A DNA stretch of 64,000 bases from Siphonodentalium dalli (GCA_032622095.1 CP136061.1:96595345-96659344); one strand, 5' to 3'. Numbered from the stretch's first letter, positions 32,596-44,404 are shown. The notes: generated by a model not told the origin, from the sequence alone. Translations and numbers: made by a program.

Positions 32596-32793
32596 TATAC
32601 TCACAATAATATGCATATTATGCAAATCCATTAATTTATTCAACTGTACGGAACTAAAAGTCAAATGACTTTGTTCCGAGATAAATGATGATTGTGTATT
32701 TCCTATTTCTATATTTCGCTCTTTTCGCTTTATTTCCTATTCTGCTATCTCGTTGTATTTCATATTTCGATAATTCGCTATATATTTTACCTA

Positions 32794-33410
32794 TCTATTA
32801 TATATTTTGGAAGATCTGTCTGTCTGTGTGTGTGTCTGTGTGTGTGTCTGTTCGCGATGGACTCGAAAACGGCCGAACCAATTTCGATGAAACTTGGTTT
32901 GTGGGTGTATTTTCGACCTTGAAGTGACATAGGCCTATTAATTCGCCCGTGCGATGTAACCTTGACCTTGAAATCGGGTCATTTCAAGGTCAAACGCCCG
33001 AATATCACGGGATTTGTATTAAACTTGGTATGTGGGGCGACTTTCGTATGGGGAGTCTCATAAGCCTATTAATTTGCCCGTGCGACGTGACCTTGACCTT
33101 GAAATCGGGTCAATTCAAGGTCAAATCGCGAATTTTGATGGGATTTCGACGAAATTTGATACGTAGGGTTATTTTTGTCCACTGAGTGTTTTGGGCGGGT
33201 CGAGTCGTGACCCCGACCTGACCTTGACCTTCAAAATGATCAATTCGATGTCAAATCGGGTAAAACCGGATGGAGTTCGACGGGCACGTTTGTCGGGTAC
33301 TTTTGTCCGGGCAGTGTTTTGGACTGGTCAAATCGTAACCCCACTTGACCTTGACCTTCAAAATGGTCAATTCAAGGTCAAAGCCCGGACGAAGTCGGGT
33401 CACCTTCTAG
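32794..33410 (+). mobile_element. Helitron-like tandem unit 1
   Basis: Starts A|TCTATTATATATTTTGG and ends ...CCCGGACGAAGTCGGG (a small GC stem) then CACCTTCTAG|T. A TC start, a 3' hairpin about 10 bp before CTAG and insertion between A and T are Helitron hallmarks. The interior repeats TGACCTTGACCTTGAAATCG and AATTCAAGGTCAAA-like blocks four times. There is no Rep/helicase. Confidence 0.7.
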
Positions 33411-33764
33411 TTTGTTATATATTTTGGAACTTCTGTCTGCCTGTCTGTCTGTATGTCTGTGTGTATATGTCTTATAGACTCGAAAACTGCTTGACCGATC
33501 CGACTCAAATTTGGTATGTAGGCCTACTTTGAACCCGGGAACAATCTGGGTCGGTCCAATTTCAAGTCCTTGACCTTGACCTCGCTCATATACGCTCATA
33601 TAGACATGTTTCTGGACCTCGACCGATCCGACTCAAATTTGCGACCGTGTCCTTGACCTCACTCATATACGCTCAGATAGGCATGTTTCTGGACTTCTGC
33701 CCAGACGGAGGCGATCACAAAGAAATCCCGAATTAGCCCTGACGAAGTCGGGCACATCACCTAG
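33411..33764 (+). mobile_element. Helitron-like tandem unit 2
   Basis: Follows unit 1 directly (TTTGTTATATATTTTGGAAC) and ends GACGAAGTCGGG...ATCACCTAG. It carries the (T)GACTCGAAAACTG... core. Head-to-tail arrays are common for Helitron/Helentron families. Confidence 0.68.
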
Positions 33765-34177
33765 TCTATTAGATGTTTTGGAACTTCTGTCTGTATGTGT
33801 GTGTGTATGTATATGTGTTATAGACTCGAAAATTGCTCAACCGATCCGACTCGAATTTGGTATGTAGGCCGACTTTGATCCCGGAAACAACATGGGCTGG
33901 TCCAATTTCGCGTGCGACCGTGTCCTTGACCTTGACCTTGACCATATACACTCATATCCGACCCAAAGTTTCTGGCCCTCGACCGATCCGACTCGAATTT
34001 GGTATGTATGCTTACTTTGATCCCGGGAACAATATGGGCGGGTCCAATTTCACGTGCGACCGTGTATTTGCACAATAGTTTGTCCAGACGCTGTATATTC
34101 TGCCCAGACGGAGGCGATCAAAAAGAAATCCCTAAATGATCCTAAATAGACCGGACGAAGTCGGGAACATCAGCAAG
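33765..34177 (+). mobile_element. Helitron-like tandem unit 3
   Basis: Starts TCTATTAGATGTTTTGGAAC; the terminal CTAG is changed to CAAG. Contains CCTTGACCTTGACCTTGACC at about 33920. Confidence 0.65.
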
Positions 34178-34332
34178 TTATTACTATCATGGGATATGGG
34201 ATTATATGATATCCAATATTCTGATATTTAATCGAACATCCAGTATCACGTGTTCCTGAGATTAACTATCATTATACACCTCACCACGAACCCCGATTAC
34301 ATATTGTTTGCTATATAATCATTGGAGTATTG

Positions 34333-34515
34333 GCTGGCATTCAACCACATTTGCCTGAATGTTAGCGCAGTTTTACATGAGCCAATAAGCAGGTAATTCC
34401 TATATAAATGCAGTCCGATTATCAGAGAATCTCTAAACAGTAATGAATAATCTGGAAGTATGTAGTCTCAAGAGGTACTTTGCCATATATGGCTTCACGA
34501 TCATTATGGTAAAAT
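34333..34515. repeat. dispersed repeat pair member (second at 40160-40345)
   Basis: About 180 bp closely similar to 40160-40345 (CAACCACATTTGCCTGAATG, GGTAATTCCTATA, TCATCTGGAA-like, CGATCATTATG). Element class unknown. Confidence 0.65.
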
Positions 34516-35968
34516 ACGGCGAAGGAGTTTTACCTAATCTAAGCTCACGAAATTGCTACTTGACAGATTTGTCATCGACAAATGTATATTTATCCACCAC
34601 CCACTACCTATATTGCATACACACTGTCTGCCTGCCCAGATAAACGATACGTCCATTACCTAAAGATAGCTTGATTAGGTCAACGTATGTTTATTTGGTA
34701 GTTACTACTTTCATGACCTAATTGTATATGAAAATTGCGCAGGTAATTAGGGACGTCAACCAGCCTAAATGTCGTCGTTGTGATTTTGAACCCGAAGGGT
34801 TTTACATACAAGTTATGACCACTTACCTCACGGTTACATATCCATAAAAACAGTCCACATGACAGTTAATCCTTATATTTATATACATTTAGCGAAAAAG
34901 TCACTTTTGTAAATGTATTTCAATCGAAAAGTGTATCGTGACAAAACCAGCCCAAAATATCCCATAGCGCCCTTGGCAAAGTTAACAGGAACAACGAGAC
35001 TCTTTATATTGAAACATGATGATTTATTAAGTCAATCCTGCGCGAGTCCAAATGCGCCCAAAAAATTACGCGCTCTTCTTTCCGAAACCGATGACACGTC
35101 GATGTAACTATGTGGCTGCAGTTATGATCTGTTGCGCGTTCACCGAGAAATAATTGCAACTTGTCACGTGGGCGCCGACCAATCGGAATGCTGGATTTAG
35201 TGATAATCACACTTAGTATGTAAATATAACGTTTTTATTGTCAGTAATTCACCGTTATTGATAAACAATTCGTAAAAAGGATTTCGATCTAATCTGCACT
35301 CCGGTTTGCCCACGTCCTGAATGCAAATTAGTTTGCTTGACCTCATCAATGTATGGGCGTCATTTAAAATCTTCACATATTTCCCACACAAAGTCAAGTT
35401 TGGTGCGATGATAATTAAAATATGATGTTATTGCTGTCGCTTAACCTGATCATGTCCGCTTTGTGGATTTGGTATCTTTTGGACTTGCCCAATAGAAGCT
35501 CAAATCCCACTCACGCACATAAACAGTTTAAGTGACGGCACTAACTACATATTTTATATTTATGAACTTCAAATGCCAGAACACATCGAGTGACAACGCA
35601 CCAAATGCCATTCTATATTAGTCTTACTCCAATTTTTGTCATGCATATGGGCCAATATTCACATAACACCAGTAATCCTTCAAAATGCTACTTGTGTTAC
35701 GTTTTGATAGTAAATTCTACGGTTTAATCATATTTGTGTTTTACGATTCATGTGTATCTGAGTACTTTTTAAATCAGTTAACAGATGCCCGCGGTTCTGT
35801 TTCTCCTTGTTTTATCCCGTTATAATTAAAATTAGACTCTTGAACAAGATACACTGTTACATATTATAAAGACAATAGCTTGGAATTCCATCGCCACCAA
35901 GAATTAGTATACAGTAATGCCCTAAATAATAGACTCCTCAACCACAGTAGAATTATGGATAATGTTTC

Positions 35969-36050
35969 ATGATTTAGTCGGAAATTATTATGGCGTGTTG
36001 CCATTCATCGGAAATGCCCTCAGTGTGGTATGCACATGGGGCTATGCGCC
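35969..36050. repeat. segment shared with the palindromic element
   Basis: GATTTAGTC...TTGCCATTCATCGGAAA...GTGGTA...GCGC resembles 3180-3250 within the arm of the large element. Either both carry the same small repeat, or this is a remnant. Confidence 0.5.
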
Positions 36051-36116
36051 GAATGACAGTCCATCTCTTGTTCTGTTATATTATATTATATTCATATTAT
36101 TCCGATTGCGTTTCAG

Positions 36117-36249
36117 GTAGTGGCGAATTACTATGGTAACAAGAAACAGTATGAGCAGAACAGTAAGATACACTGGGCTGGTAACAGGCTCGAGCCACCA
36201 CCTGATACCCCTAAATGCGGGTTTGACGGATCCAAATGTCCTGCGGAAA
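36117..36249 (+). CDS. natriuretic-peptide-receptor-like guanylyl cyclase, exon d (juxtamembrane)
   Basis: Acceptor GCGTTTCAG; encodes VVANYYGNKKQY, IHWAGNRLEPPPDTPKCGFD, GSKCPAE; donor GTGAGT at 36250, phase 1. The PPPDxPKCGFD motif with a following Cys marks the segment just outside the membrane in NPR-A/NPR-B type receptors. Here it argues for the cyclase-bearing class rather than the clearance receptor. Confidence 0.92.
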
Positions 36250-36844
36250 GTGAGTTCGAATAGGCCTCGAGGTAGCGGGGTAATGTCGCAAGAACTATAC
36301 TCGTCCTTGACCTCGATAAATGGTATACTCGCAGGGCGCGCATCTATAATATCAAATCGACTCCATTCCACCAGCATTTGCAATTTGACTTATATATCAA
36401 GATGTTCCGCCCACTTTGGTGTTCTAGAAACCACCCGAAAAAGACCAGTTAATAAGTTGAATATAACGTGACTGCAAATTATGAGGTGAAGGTCGAGTAT
36501 AGCTCTTGCGACATTACCCCTCTACCCGGCCTTTGAAAGTGTATTATTATACACTTAAATAGATGGTGACAAATATGGAAACGATGGTTCGTTATTTCGT
36601 TAGCGTCATCTTTCTACGTGGATTTTCAATGATATGAGTTAAGGGACATCTCTATGTGCAATTCTGATCTATACATGGCCATGGATATTCAGTCGTGAGT
36701 AAAGAATTTTTTTTTTTTAATTTAACATGTGTATGACCTGCTTTTTCCAGTTCTACTTCGAACTTGTAAGCGTCTATACACCAACCATTATTTTGCCTAT
36801 ACGACCATGCATGCCGATCTAAACCCAGCATGTGCATATCCAGT

Positions 36845-37373
36845 CAGGGATGGGTCAAATATTTACTCAAACTAATTCATTACAATTACAATTACTTTGC
36901 AGTGTAATTAATTACTTTTCGATTACTTTAACTGTACGTTCAACGTTCTCGTATATATGTTTCATTGTGAACGGTTCTGTTAACACAAATCTGATCAGAT
37001 AACACATACCAGAACTTACTATTTTATTATAATCAGATGTGACCACATGTACACGACACGCACGCAAAAAAAAACAATGATCAACCACGATATTTACCAT
37101 ATAATCTGTGTTGGTGGAGTCAACGTTGATCCTATGGCAGTGAATGATTCGACACAAATAGCAGCACACGATAGTTGGACACAGCACAAATACCACTTTG
37201 TTGTCCTGGATTGATATATGCGATCTACGGTGCTTACAAATTCGTACAATTGTGTTTATTATGTATCATTGTAATTGAGAAATGACCCAATACAAATCAT
37301 TCTAAATTACTTGAAAAAAAAAGTAATTAATTCCAGCCAATTACATTTCGAAATTACAATTACCCCATCCCTG
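36845..37373. mobile_element. hAT MITE, 529 bp
   Basis: Ends CAGGGATGGGTCAAATATTT and complement of CAGGGATGGGGTAATTG, with 8-bp duplications TATCCAGT at 36837-36844 and 37374-37381. AATTAC-rich subterminal arrays as in the hAT at 10083. No ORF of note. Confidence 0.9.
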
Positions 37374-38019
37374 TATCCAGTCACACTTTTTATATGTTAC
37401 TGGCAATTGAGGTCTGTCGTAGAATAGTTAATCTCTCATTTGAATGCATAGCAAGTGACATTAGCAAGTCCCCATCAATTTAACGTTAGATGACCATATT
37501 AGCCACACGTATTTGAATGCATTGCAAGCAACATTAGCTGACAATTCAATCCAAAGTTATTTAGCTAATTTTGTTAAGTCGCGCAAAAGATTGGCATGGC
37601 CATCAAACAGAACAATGAGACATGTGTAATACAGCTCTTCCCAGATTTACACAGAATGCAGTGCGACATTCAATGCATTTGTACAATGTTGGGCCACTTC
37701 CATCGATAACAAAAGTAGATTGACATTGGCCATTGTTTACACGTAGAGAGCCATGTGCACCTCTGACAATACAAAAAATGTGGAGTTATTTCAGTTCCAT
37801 ATTCACCTCCAACTGAAATTTGTCTGGCGTATAATGAATTATTTTTCGAAGATCGAATAAACCTTGGGTGTCACATCCTTTTAATATCTGGTGCAAAGAC
37901 AATGTTTTCTTTTTAGAGTGTGCGTCGGCTATTCATCCCACGCACTGAAAACACGGTTCGATCCGTTGAAATACAACAGTACGGACGTTATGCGACAATT
38001 ATTATGCGTATGTAATAAC

Positions 38020-38133
38020 GCGTCAAATTTAGATAAAATAACAGTACATTTTCTTAACAACATCAATTTTTCCTACCAGAACCATAGCAATTCAGCAGGA
38101 CCCACCAACACCATAGCCACTTGGCAAGACCAC
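38020..38133. repeat. partial MITE with CCTGGTCAAGTG-type ends (right part)
   Basis: Shares ACAGTACATTTTCTTAACAA and CATAGCAATTCAGCAGGACC with 43195-43284. The piggyBac-like MITE at 38134 is inserted at its end. Confidence 0.6.
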
Positions 38134-38572
38134 TTAACCCTTTACCCAACAAAACCGGCCAAATAAAGCTTCAACAGCCTAAAATATCTTGGGTCTGTCT
38201 CAATAACACCATACAAATATGGATATCATTGGAACCGGTTCATTGACCACATTGTGATGGTTACAGTTATGCCCTGTGCCAATGCATTCTCGTATATATG
38301 CGAGTCGACCATAGTTCGCCTCGCATATATAAGAGAATGCATTGGCCTAAAAAAAAAACTTTTTTTAACACTTTTTACCATTTTTTCTTACATTCTTTAA
38401 CAATTTTATAATTTGTTCTTACATTTTTTAACAATTTTTATAATATTTTTCTACATTCTTTAATATGTGTTAAGCCAATGCATTATCTTATATATGCGAG
38501 GCGACCTATGGTCGACTCGCATATATAAGAGAATGCATTGGCACAGGGCCGTTCTGTTGGGTAAAGGGTTAA
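38134..38572. mobile_element. piggyBac-like MITE (TTAA, CCCTTTACCC ends), copy B
   Basis: TTAA at 38134-38137 and 38569-38572; both hairpins present (38277-38347, 38474-38544). Here the unique segment (GGTTCCAATG region) is on the left, so the module is reversed compared with copy A. Confidence 0.88.
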
Positions 38573-38827
38573 CCAGGGGTGATGTAAGTGTTGTTTGGTC
38601 TGGTTGTGTTTCTTCATCACGGGATATCGGACGTTGTTTTAACTGGTGAGAGAATGTTCTAGATTATCACAGTCTGACTTGATTTTAGTTCGTTCATTAC
38701 CAGTCTACATTGTATATGTACGCGTCCCCTGGTGCAACAACCCCACTGCATTGATACTCTGCTATATCTGATGGGAATATGTTCAAGGGTTTATCAGGTT
38801 TCGAAGGTGTCCACATAGTAACATATA

Positions 38828-39286
38828 TGTGACCCGCCATATCAAATCCAGTCGTAAGTCGGGATTTTTTTTACCCTGTGCCAATGCATTGTCTTATATA
38901 TGCGAGTCGACCATAGGTCGCCTCGCATATATAAGAGAATGCATTGGCCTAACATTTTTTTACAATTTTAATAATTTTTTCTTGTATTCTTTAACAATTT
39001 TATAATTTCACCCATACAGAGCCCCAGACAAACATGAGCAGACGACACTCTTCTATATGCTTCTATATATATGTGGGGATCCCTGCACGGTAATGGATGT
39101 TTTTTTATTTTATGTCCTAATAATTGTAAGAAACATTTTTTTTTATAAATGATAACAAATTGTTAGGCCAATGCATTCTCTTATATATGCGAGGCGACCT
39201 ATGGTCGACTCGCATATATAAGAGAATGTATTGGCACAGGGTAAAACAATCCCGACTTATGACTGGATTTGATATAGCGGGTCATA
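38828..39286. mobile_element. TA-flanked double-hairpin MITE, copy 7
   Basis: TA flanks; the left end is intact and the right end reads GTCATA instead of GTCACA. Hairpins at 38879-38948 and 39168-39236. Confidence 0.87.
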
Positions 39287-39631
39287 TATATTTAGTGATC
39301 ATCAACCGATCGATGTGGGAGATACAGCAACTTGAAAGTGCGAATATAATCTAAAGAACTGGGCATGTGGCATTATCTCATGCGCAGGGGATTTTGATGA
39401 ATTTTGATGGCAAGCGAGTATATATGCTCAATATAGGTCCGGTAGTTATTAACTTTGTATTAAGGTATATGGTGGGGTTGTCGCGGCAGAGGACATAACA
39501 TAACAAAACATAAAAATGTCGGCAACAAGTCGCGTTGACTTTTAGCCAAAAGTTACGGAATATGAAATCAAATTTGAGGTTTTCACGGGTTGCAAGCTGC
39601 CTGTTCACAGTGTATGTACGGTATTGGATTG

Positions 39632-40011
39632 TTACTCATATAATTGATATCTGATGTTCCAAAGTTCCGAATCAAGTCTTTCTTTGAAGGTTTTCAGGTC
39701 TTCCGAATCTACCACGAACTGTGATAAATTGTTCCAATGATGCACCACTCTTTCAGTAAATAAGTGCACACGGGTGTCTTTGTTGCATCTATTGGGGTGT
39801 AATTTGTTGGTGTGGCCCTTCGTTCTCGAATTGTATACCCTCTGGAACATAGTCGTGTCAGGTTCAAGATTGTAGGAACCCCGGAGAATCTGATATATGT
39901 TTCAATAAGAACCACACTCAGTATCCTATACTTCATCAACATACGACTGAGTTTAATCAGCCTTTCTCTATATGGACATGTGTACATATACGCACATATA
40001 ACAACCAACAC
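39632..40011 (-). pseudogene. CR1/L2-like LINE reverse-transcriptase C-terminus, frameshifted fragment
   Basis: The minus strand reads YRERLIKLSRML...YRILSVVLIETY in one frame, then GHTNKLHPNRCNKDTRV, FTERVVHHWNNLSQFVVDSE and a KTFKERLD segment in another. This order is typical of the region after the reverse transcriptase in CR1/L2-type LINEs. A single frameshift separates the parts, and the rest of the element is absent. Confidence 0.7.
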
Positions 40012-40159
40012 GAATTATCCACGATGCGAATTTACTAAGGATGAACCGATAGGACTGAGCCATGAGAACATAATTGCGGCTCATGGTTCTTTCAAAAGAA
40101 GCGAAGTAATGTTGCAGCTTCAGATTGAAAGGGTAATTATGCATTGATCAGAATCGGCA

Positions 40160-40345
40160 TATCCATTCAACCACATTTGCCTGAATGTCAGCGCAGTTTT
40201 ACACGAGCCAATCTGCAGGTAATTCCTATAGAAATACAGCCCAATAATCAAGAGAATCTCCAATCAGTGATGAATCATCTGGAATACTACGGTCTCAATA
40301 GTTCGTTTGCTCTCTTCGGCCTCGCGATCATTATGATAAGAGACC
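40160..40345. repeat. dispersed repeat pair member (first at 34333-34515)
   Basis: See 34333-34515. The 72-codon frame over it is not conserved in the other copy. Confidence 0.65.
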
Positions 40346-40366
40346 TTGAAGATCAAGTCTGAGTTT

Positions 40367-40780
40367 AGTGTGCCTGTCAATTGCAGATTGAGGTCCCCAG
40401 AGGGTGAATTTAGTGACGCTATCCCGCATAGCGGGCTAGCATAACTAAATTCGCCCTCTGGGGGGCCTCATTCTGCTTCTCACATCTTCTCTGGAAAGTT
40501 TCTTTACTATAAAATTTCTATAGAAACTTCTTCACTAAGCTTATATTTCTTTTTCCGTTTAGTTTCTCTATATCCCGAAATTGGCAGACGACACATTGCA
40601 TAATCGAGGTTCCCAATGTGTGTACATCACAATATTCACTATTTGAGAACTTCAGTCTGAATCTATGTCTACATAGCAGATGAGGCCATGCAGAATGAGG
40701 TCCCCAGAGGGTGAATTTGGTGATGCGGGATATCGTCACTAAATTAACCCTCTGGGACCTCATTCTGCAACAGGCACACT
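40367..40780. mobile_element. second double-hairpin MITE family (AGTGTGCCTGT ends)
   Basis: Inverted ends AGTGTGCCTGT (40367-40377) and ACAGGCACACT (40770-40780). Inside are two large hairpins, 40383-40476 and 40690-40768, both built from GAGGTCCCCAGAGGGTGAAT / complement. The spacer is about 210 bp. Flanks gave no clear duplication. Confidence 0.75.
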
Positions 40781-41156
40781 GTTGAAGATGTGTTACGTAT
40801 ATAGCAAAAAAACGACTTCTGTACTACGGATTTACCATTGACAGGTTGAGGGGATGATACCCCCCTCTCTGGTCAAGTGGTCCTGCTATCGTGCGGGTGG
40901 ATCATGCTGATTTGATATGATGCTGTTAGGGCAAACTGGTGCTGTTAAGAAAAAGTACCGTTATTTTCTATAAAGTTGTCATTATCGCTGTGATCGGATA
41001 ATCTGAAAATATCCAGGAAAATCCATTATATGTGGCAAACAATCAAAGACATACATTTTGCGAAATATTTTAATACTGCTCGTATTAGTTAATGCAAATC
41101 GAATATAATCAACGTGACTATTCACGTCGTTTTGCAAACACCAGTGCAGCCATTAT

Positions 41157-41169
41157 TAAAGTTTTCAAC
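41157..41169. repeat. LINE target-site duplication, left
   Basis: TAAAGTTTTCAAC, repeated at 43078-43090 after the LINE 3' end. Confidence 0.85.
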
Positions 41170-43077
41170 GCTACGGTGTGGAGGGTCAGACATTACAATG
41201 GATCGAAGACTATCTATTAAACAGAAAACAAAGAGTCCTGATAAATAATACCTTTTCCAGCTACGAGGTTATCTCCGCAGGAGTCCCCCAGGGATCAATT
41301 CTGGGCCCTTTTTTATTCCTCGTCTATATAAACGATTTAGCAGATAATATTGACTCCATCACGAGAATGTACGCAGATGATACTTGTATTATGAGCAGCC
41401 ATTGGGATCTGGATGAACTTTCTAAAATTATGAATAACGATTTGACGAAAATAACGACCTGGTCAAAAAACTGGCTCGTGAGCTTTAACCCAACCAAAAC
41501 CGTAGGTATGTCTTTCTCGTTGACCCCACCCTCTCCAGAAATACCAAACCTTAAATTTATAAACGACCCTATCAGCTTTGTGGAATCTCATAAACACCTT
41601 GGTCTTGAACTACAACAAAATCTAAACTGGAACATTCATATAGAAAGTACAGTGGAGAGGATCGCCTCTCGTCTGGCCCAGTTGAGGCGATTTAAATATC
41701 AACTCGATAGAAAAACGCTCGAAAAGATATACAAAACTTATATATTACCACTATTCGATTATTCTGATGTTGTATGGGACTGCGCACCGCGTTACCTATT
41801 AGACAAGCTCGACCGCCTCCATGCAGATGCTGGCCGTATAGTCTCTGGACTGACACGATCGGTTTCTAATTTTGTTGTCCTGCAGGAGGTTGGTTGGCTT
41901 TCTTTGGAAACGCGGCGCCAATACCACAAGCTTGAAGTGATTTACAAAATAGTGAAAAATGAATCGCCAAATTACCTATCTACCATCCTCCCACCCAGAG
42001 CTAGCCAGGTCTCAAGTTATAATTTCAGACGCCCGGGAAAATTCTATTCTTACCGATGCCACACTGAGCACTACAAAAAGTCCTTTTTGCCCTCGGCGAT
42101 AGCTGATTGGAACAAAATCCCAACTGAAATGAGCGACGTTGTCCCTTTCTCTGACTTCAAATTCAATTTACGACTCGTATACCAACCCCCAAACCCCGTG
42201 AACCCTCATTTCTATTCAGGTCTCAGACGATATAATATGATACATTCCCGAATTCGAAACGGGTGCAGTGATCTTCGTGCTGATATGTATCAAAACTACA
42301 TAGCCGAAAGTCCTGTTTGCAGTTGTGGGAACCCTTTGGAAGATGCATACCATTTCTTTTTTATGTGCCCTTTGTATCAAAATGAACGGTTGGAACTTGA
42401 CGATAAGTTAAACCGCGAACGCTTCATTATAACCGACATCGATCAGTTTCTTTTCGGGATATCGTACATCTCAATTCCGGAAAATATAAGGTTTTTCCAA
42501 ATAGTGCAACAGTATATTGCTGCGACAAAACGCTTCGATTCATGAACGTCTGGCTGCGTTGACATATAGCCACAATCCAATGTCAACCACAAATCGCTCA
42601 ATATACACCAATTACAAACATTGCTAGACACCCCTCCCTCATTCGGATTGCCACATCCATGTACCATTTGTATTCACATCGATAATTTCTTCCAGCGTAA
42701 CTGTCAAGGGCGTCATCTGGCGAATCGCCAAATTCACTACTATACACATTTAGCTTAACATTACAGTCAAATGTTTGATACATACATAGCCTTGCAATCT
42801 ATATTTACATCTTCCTTAAATATCACAATAGATATAGATATGCACATATTTATGCTCGTTCTAATTGGTAATCCATAAACATACGCTGAAAGATGTTATT
42901 CGACATAATGCAAATTCAAATTGTTTTCTCACCATGTACAAACGTTTCTGTTATCGCCTTTTGTCATCTTATAACAATGTATTGTAAATTTTGTACGGGA
43001 GAGGGACTACCTAAGTTGAAATAACTTGTGCCCCGATCCCTTTTGTATATTTATATACGAATAAAATATGTTTAAAG
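41170..43077 (+). mobile_element. 5'-truncated non-LTR retrotransposon
   Basis: 1.9 kb between 13-bp direct duplications. It keeps the C-terminal reverse-transcriptase region and 532 bp of 3' UTR, ending GAATAAAATATGTTTAAAG without a long poly(A). The same 3' tail ends the copy at 53149, so it is a family feature. The 5' truncation within the coding frame is typical of incomplete reverse transcription. Confidence 0.88.
41178..42545 (+). CDS. LINE reverse transcriptase, C-terminal 455 codons
   Basis: Open to a TGA at 42543. Motifs: GVPQGSILGPFLFLVYINDL (35-54), the catalytic YADD (65-68), the thumb region, an SFLPSAIADWNKIP block, and a C-terminal zinc-knuckle-like C381-x-C383-x8-H392-x4-C397. 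The N-terminal endonuclease and fingers are missing; the frame really continues upstream only to the truncation point, and the listed start is a GTG, not a true start. It resembles Jockey/I/CR1-group LINEs; clade not determined. Uninterrupted by stops, so a young copy. Confidence 0.85.
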   Translation: MEGQTLQWIEDYLLNRKQRVLINNTFSSYEVISAGVPQGSILGPFLFLVYINDLADNIDSITRMYADDTCIMSSHWDLDELSKIMNNDLTKITTWSKNWLVSFNPTKTVGMSFSLTPPSPEIPNLKFINDPISFVESHKHLGLELQQNLNWNIHIESTVERIASRLAQLRRFKYQLDRKTLEKIYKTYILPLFDYSDVVWDCAPRYLLDKLDRLHADAGRIVSGLTRSVSNFVVLQEVGWLSLETRRQYHKLEVIYKIVKNESPNYLSTILPPRASQVSSYNFRRPGKFYSYRCHTEHYKKSFLPSAIADWNKIPTEMSDVVPFSDFKFNLRLVYQPPNPVNPHFYSGLRRYNMIHSRIRNGCSDLRADMYQNYIAESPVCSCGNPLEDAYHFFFMCPLYQNERLELDDKLNRERFIITDIDQFLFGISYISIPENIRFFQIVQQYIAATKRFDS

Positions 43078-43090
43078 TAAAGTTTTCAAC
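43078..43090. repeat. LINE target-site duplication, right
   Basis: TAAAGTTTTCAAC, matching 41157-41169. Confidence 0.85.
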
Positions 43091-43362
43091 AATTATTTTT
43101 GTTCTTGAATGTTTCATTCAGACACTGGCTTTTTCTCAAATCGCTCGGATTAGCTAAACACCGCGAAAATGACAATTTAGAGAAAAAAATAACAGTACAC
43201 TTTCTTAACAACATCAGTTTTCCATACCAGAATCATAGCAATTCAGCAGGACCCACAGCATTATAGCAGGACCACTTGGCCAGGTTGGATCAGTTGTTGG
43301 CGACATTTATAAATTTAAGGTCGTCGCATTCTTTTCATGAACGACATCCGAACGCTTGATGT

Positions 43363-43760
43363 TTAACCCTTTACCCAACAGAAGGGCCCTGTGCCAATGC
43401 ATTCTCTTATTTATGCGAGTCGACCATAGGTCGCCTCGCATATATAAGAGAATGCATTGGCTTAACGCATTAAAAATTATAAAATTGTTAAAGAATGTAA
43501 GAAAAATGGTAAAAAGTGTTAAAAAAAGATTTTTTTAGGCCAATGCATTCTCTTATATATGCGAGGCGACCTATGGTCGACTCGCATATATAAGAGAATG
43601 CATTGGCACAGGGTATAACTGTAACTATCACAATGTGGTCAAGGAGCCGGTTCCAATGATATCCATATTTGTATGGTTTTATTGAGACAGACCGAAGATA
43701 TTTTAGGCTGTTGAAGCTTTATTTGGCCGGTTTTGGCCGGTTTGTTGGGTAAAGGGTTAA
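43363..43760. mobile_element. piggyBac-like MITE (TTAA, CCCTTTACCC ends), copy C
   Basis: TTAA at both ends (43363-43366, 43757-43760); hairpins at 43392-43462 and 43539-43609; same layout as copy A. Confidence 0.9.
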
Positions 43761-44012
43761 GGATAAATGACAACAAACTGCAACATGGTTATCTGCCAGA
43801 GAGATTGAAATCTATGTATTATGTTTTAGAGTCTTCAATCGGCCTACTGCAAGAAAAACAAAATTTCAAACAAATATTTTGTTCACAATTCGCGGCGGTA
43901 CTACATCATTACCAATATACACTCTATGTGTACTTTTATTTCTTACCAAACGTGTGACATAATGACCACGATTACGATTGGTCTTACAGTTGTGATGTAA
44001 TTTTGAAATTTC

Positions 44013-44365
44013 TTAACCCTTTACCCAACAAAACGGCCAAAAACGCCCAAATAAAGCTTCAGCAGCCTAAAATTCTTCGGTCTGTCTCAATAACACCATA
44101 CAAATATGGATATCATTGGAACCGGTTCATTGACCACACTGTGATGGTTACAGTTATGCCATGTGCCAATGCATAGGTCTAAAAAAAAAATCTTACATTT
44201 TTTAACAATGTTTATAATATTTTTCTACATTCTTTGACAATTTTATCATTTTTAATATGTGTTAAGCCAATGCATTCTCTTATATATGCGAGGCGACCTA
44301 TGGTCGACTCGCATATATAAGAGAATGCATTGGCACAGGGCCGTTCTGTTTGGGTAAAGGGTTAA
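44013..44365. mobile_element. piggyBac-like MITE, copy D, first hairpin deleted
   Basis: TTAA at 44013-44016 and 44362-44365. Where hairpin 1 should be, only GTGCCAATGCATAGGTCTAA remains (44162-44181), so nearly the whole palindrome was removed. Hairpin 2 at 44269-44337 is intact. Confidence 0.88.
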
Positions 44366-44404
44366 TAGTGTTATTAGATTATCGGTTGATATTAAATATC
44401 AAAT

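Larger units (their letters stand above)
31848..36116 (+). other. receptor intron 3
   Basis: 4269 bp, GT...AG. Contains a full TA-family MITE, the Helitron-like array, and between 34178 and 35968 AT-rich DNA with no recognised gene apart from the repeat at 34333-34515. Confidence 0.8.
40869..43284. mobile_element. MITE with CCTGGTCAAGTG-type ends, split by a LINE
   Basis: Left end CTGGTCAAGTGGTCCTGCTA and right end TAGCAGGACCACTTGGCCAGG-like are inverted. Without 41170-43090 it aligns with the uninterrupted copy at 63554-63955. Confidence 0.8.

Noticed and set aside
40383-40476. Bacterial-type terminator or stem regulatory RNA
   Set aside because: The hairpin is one of four copies of a dispersed MITE feature in a eukaryotic intron.
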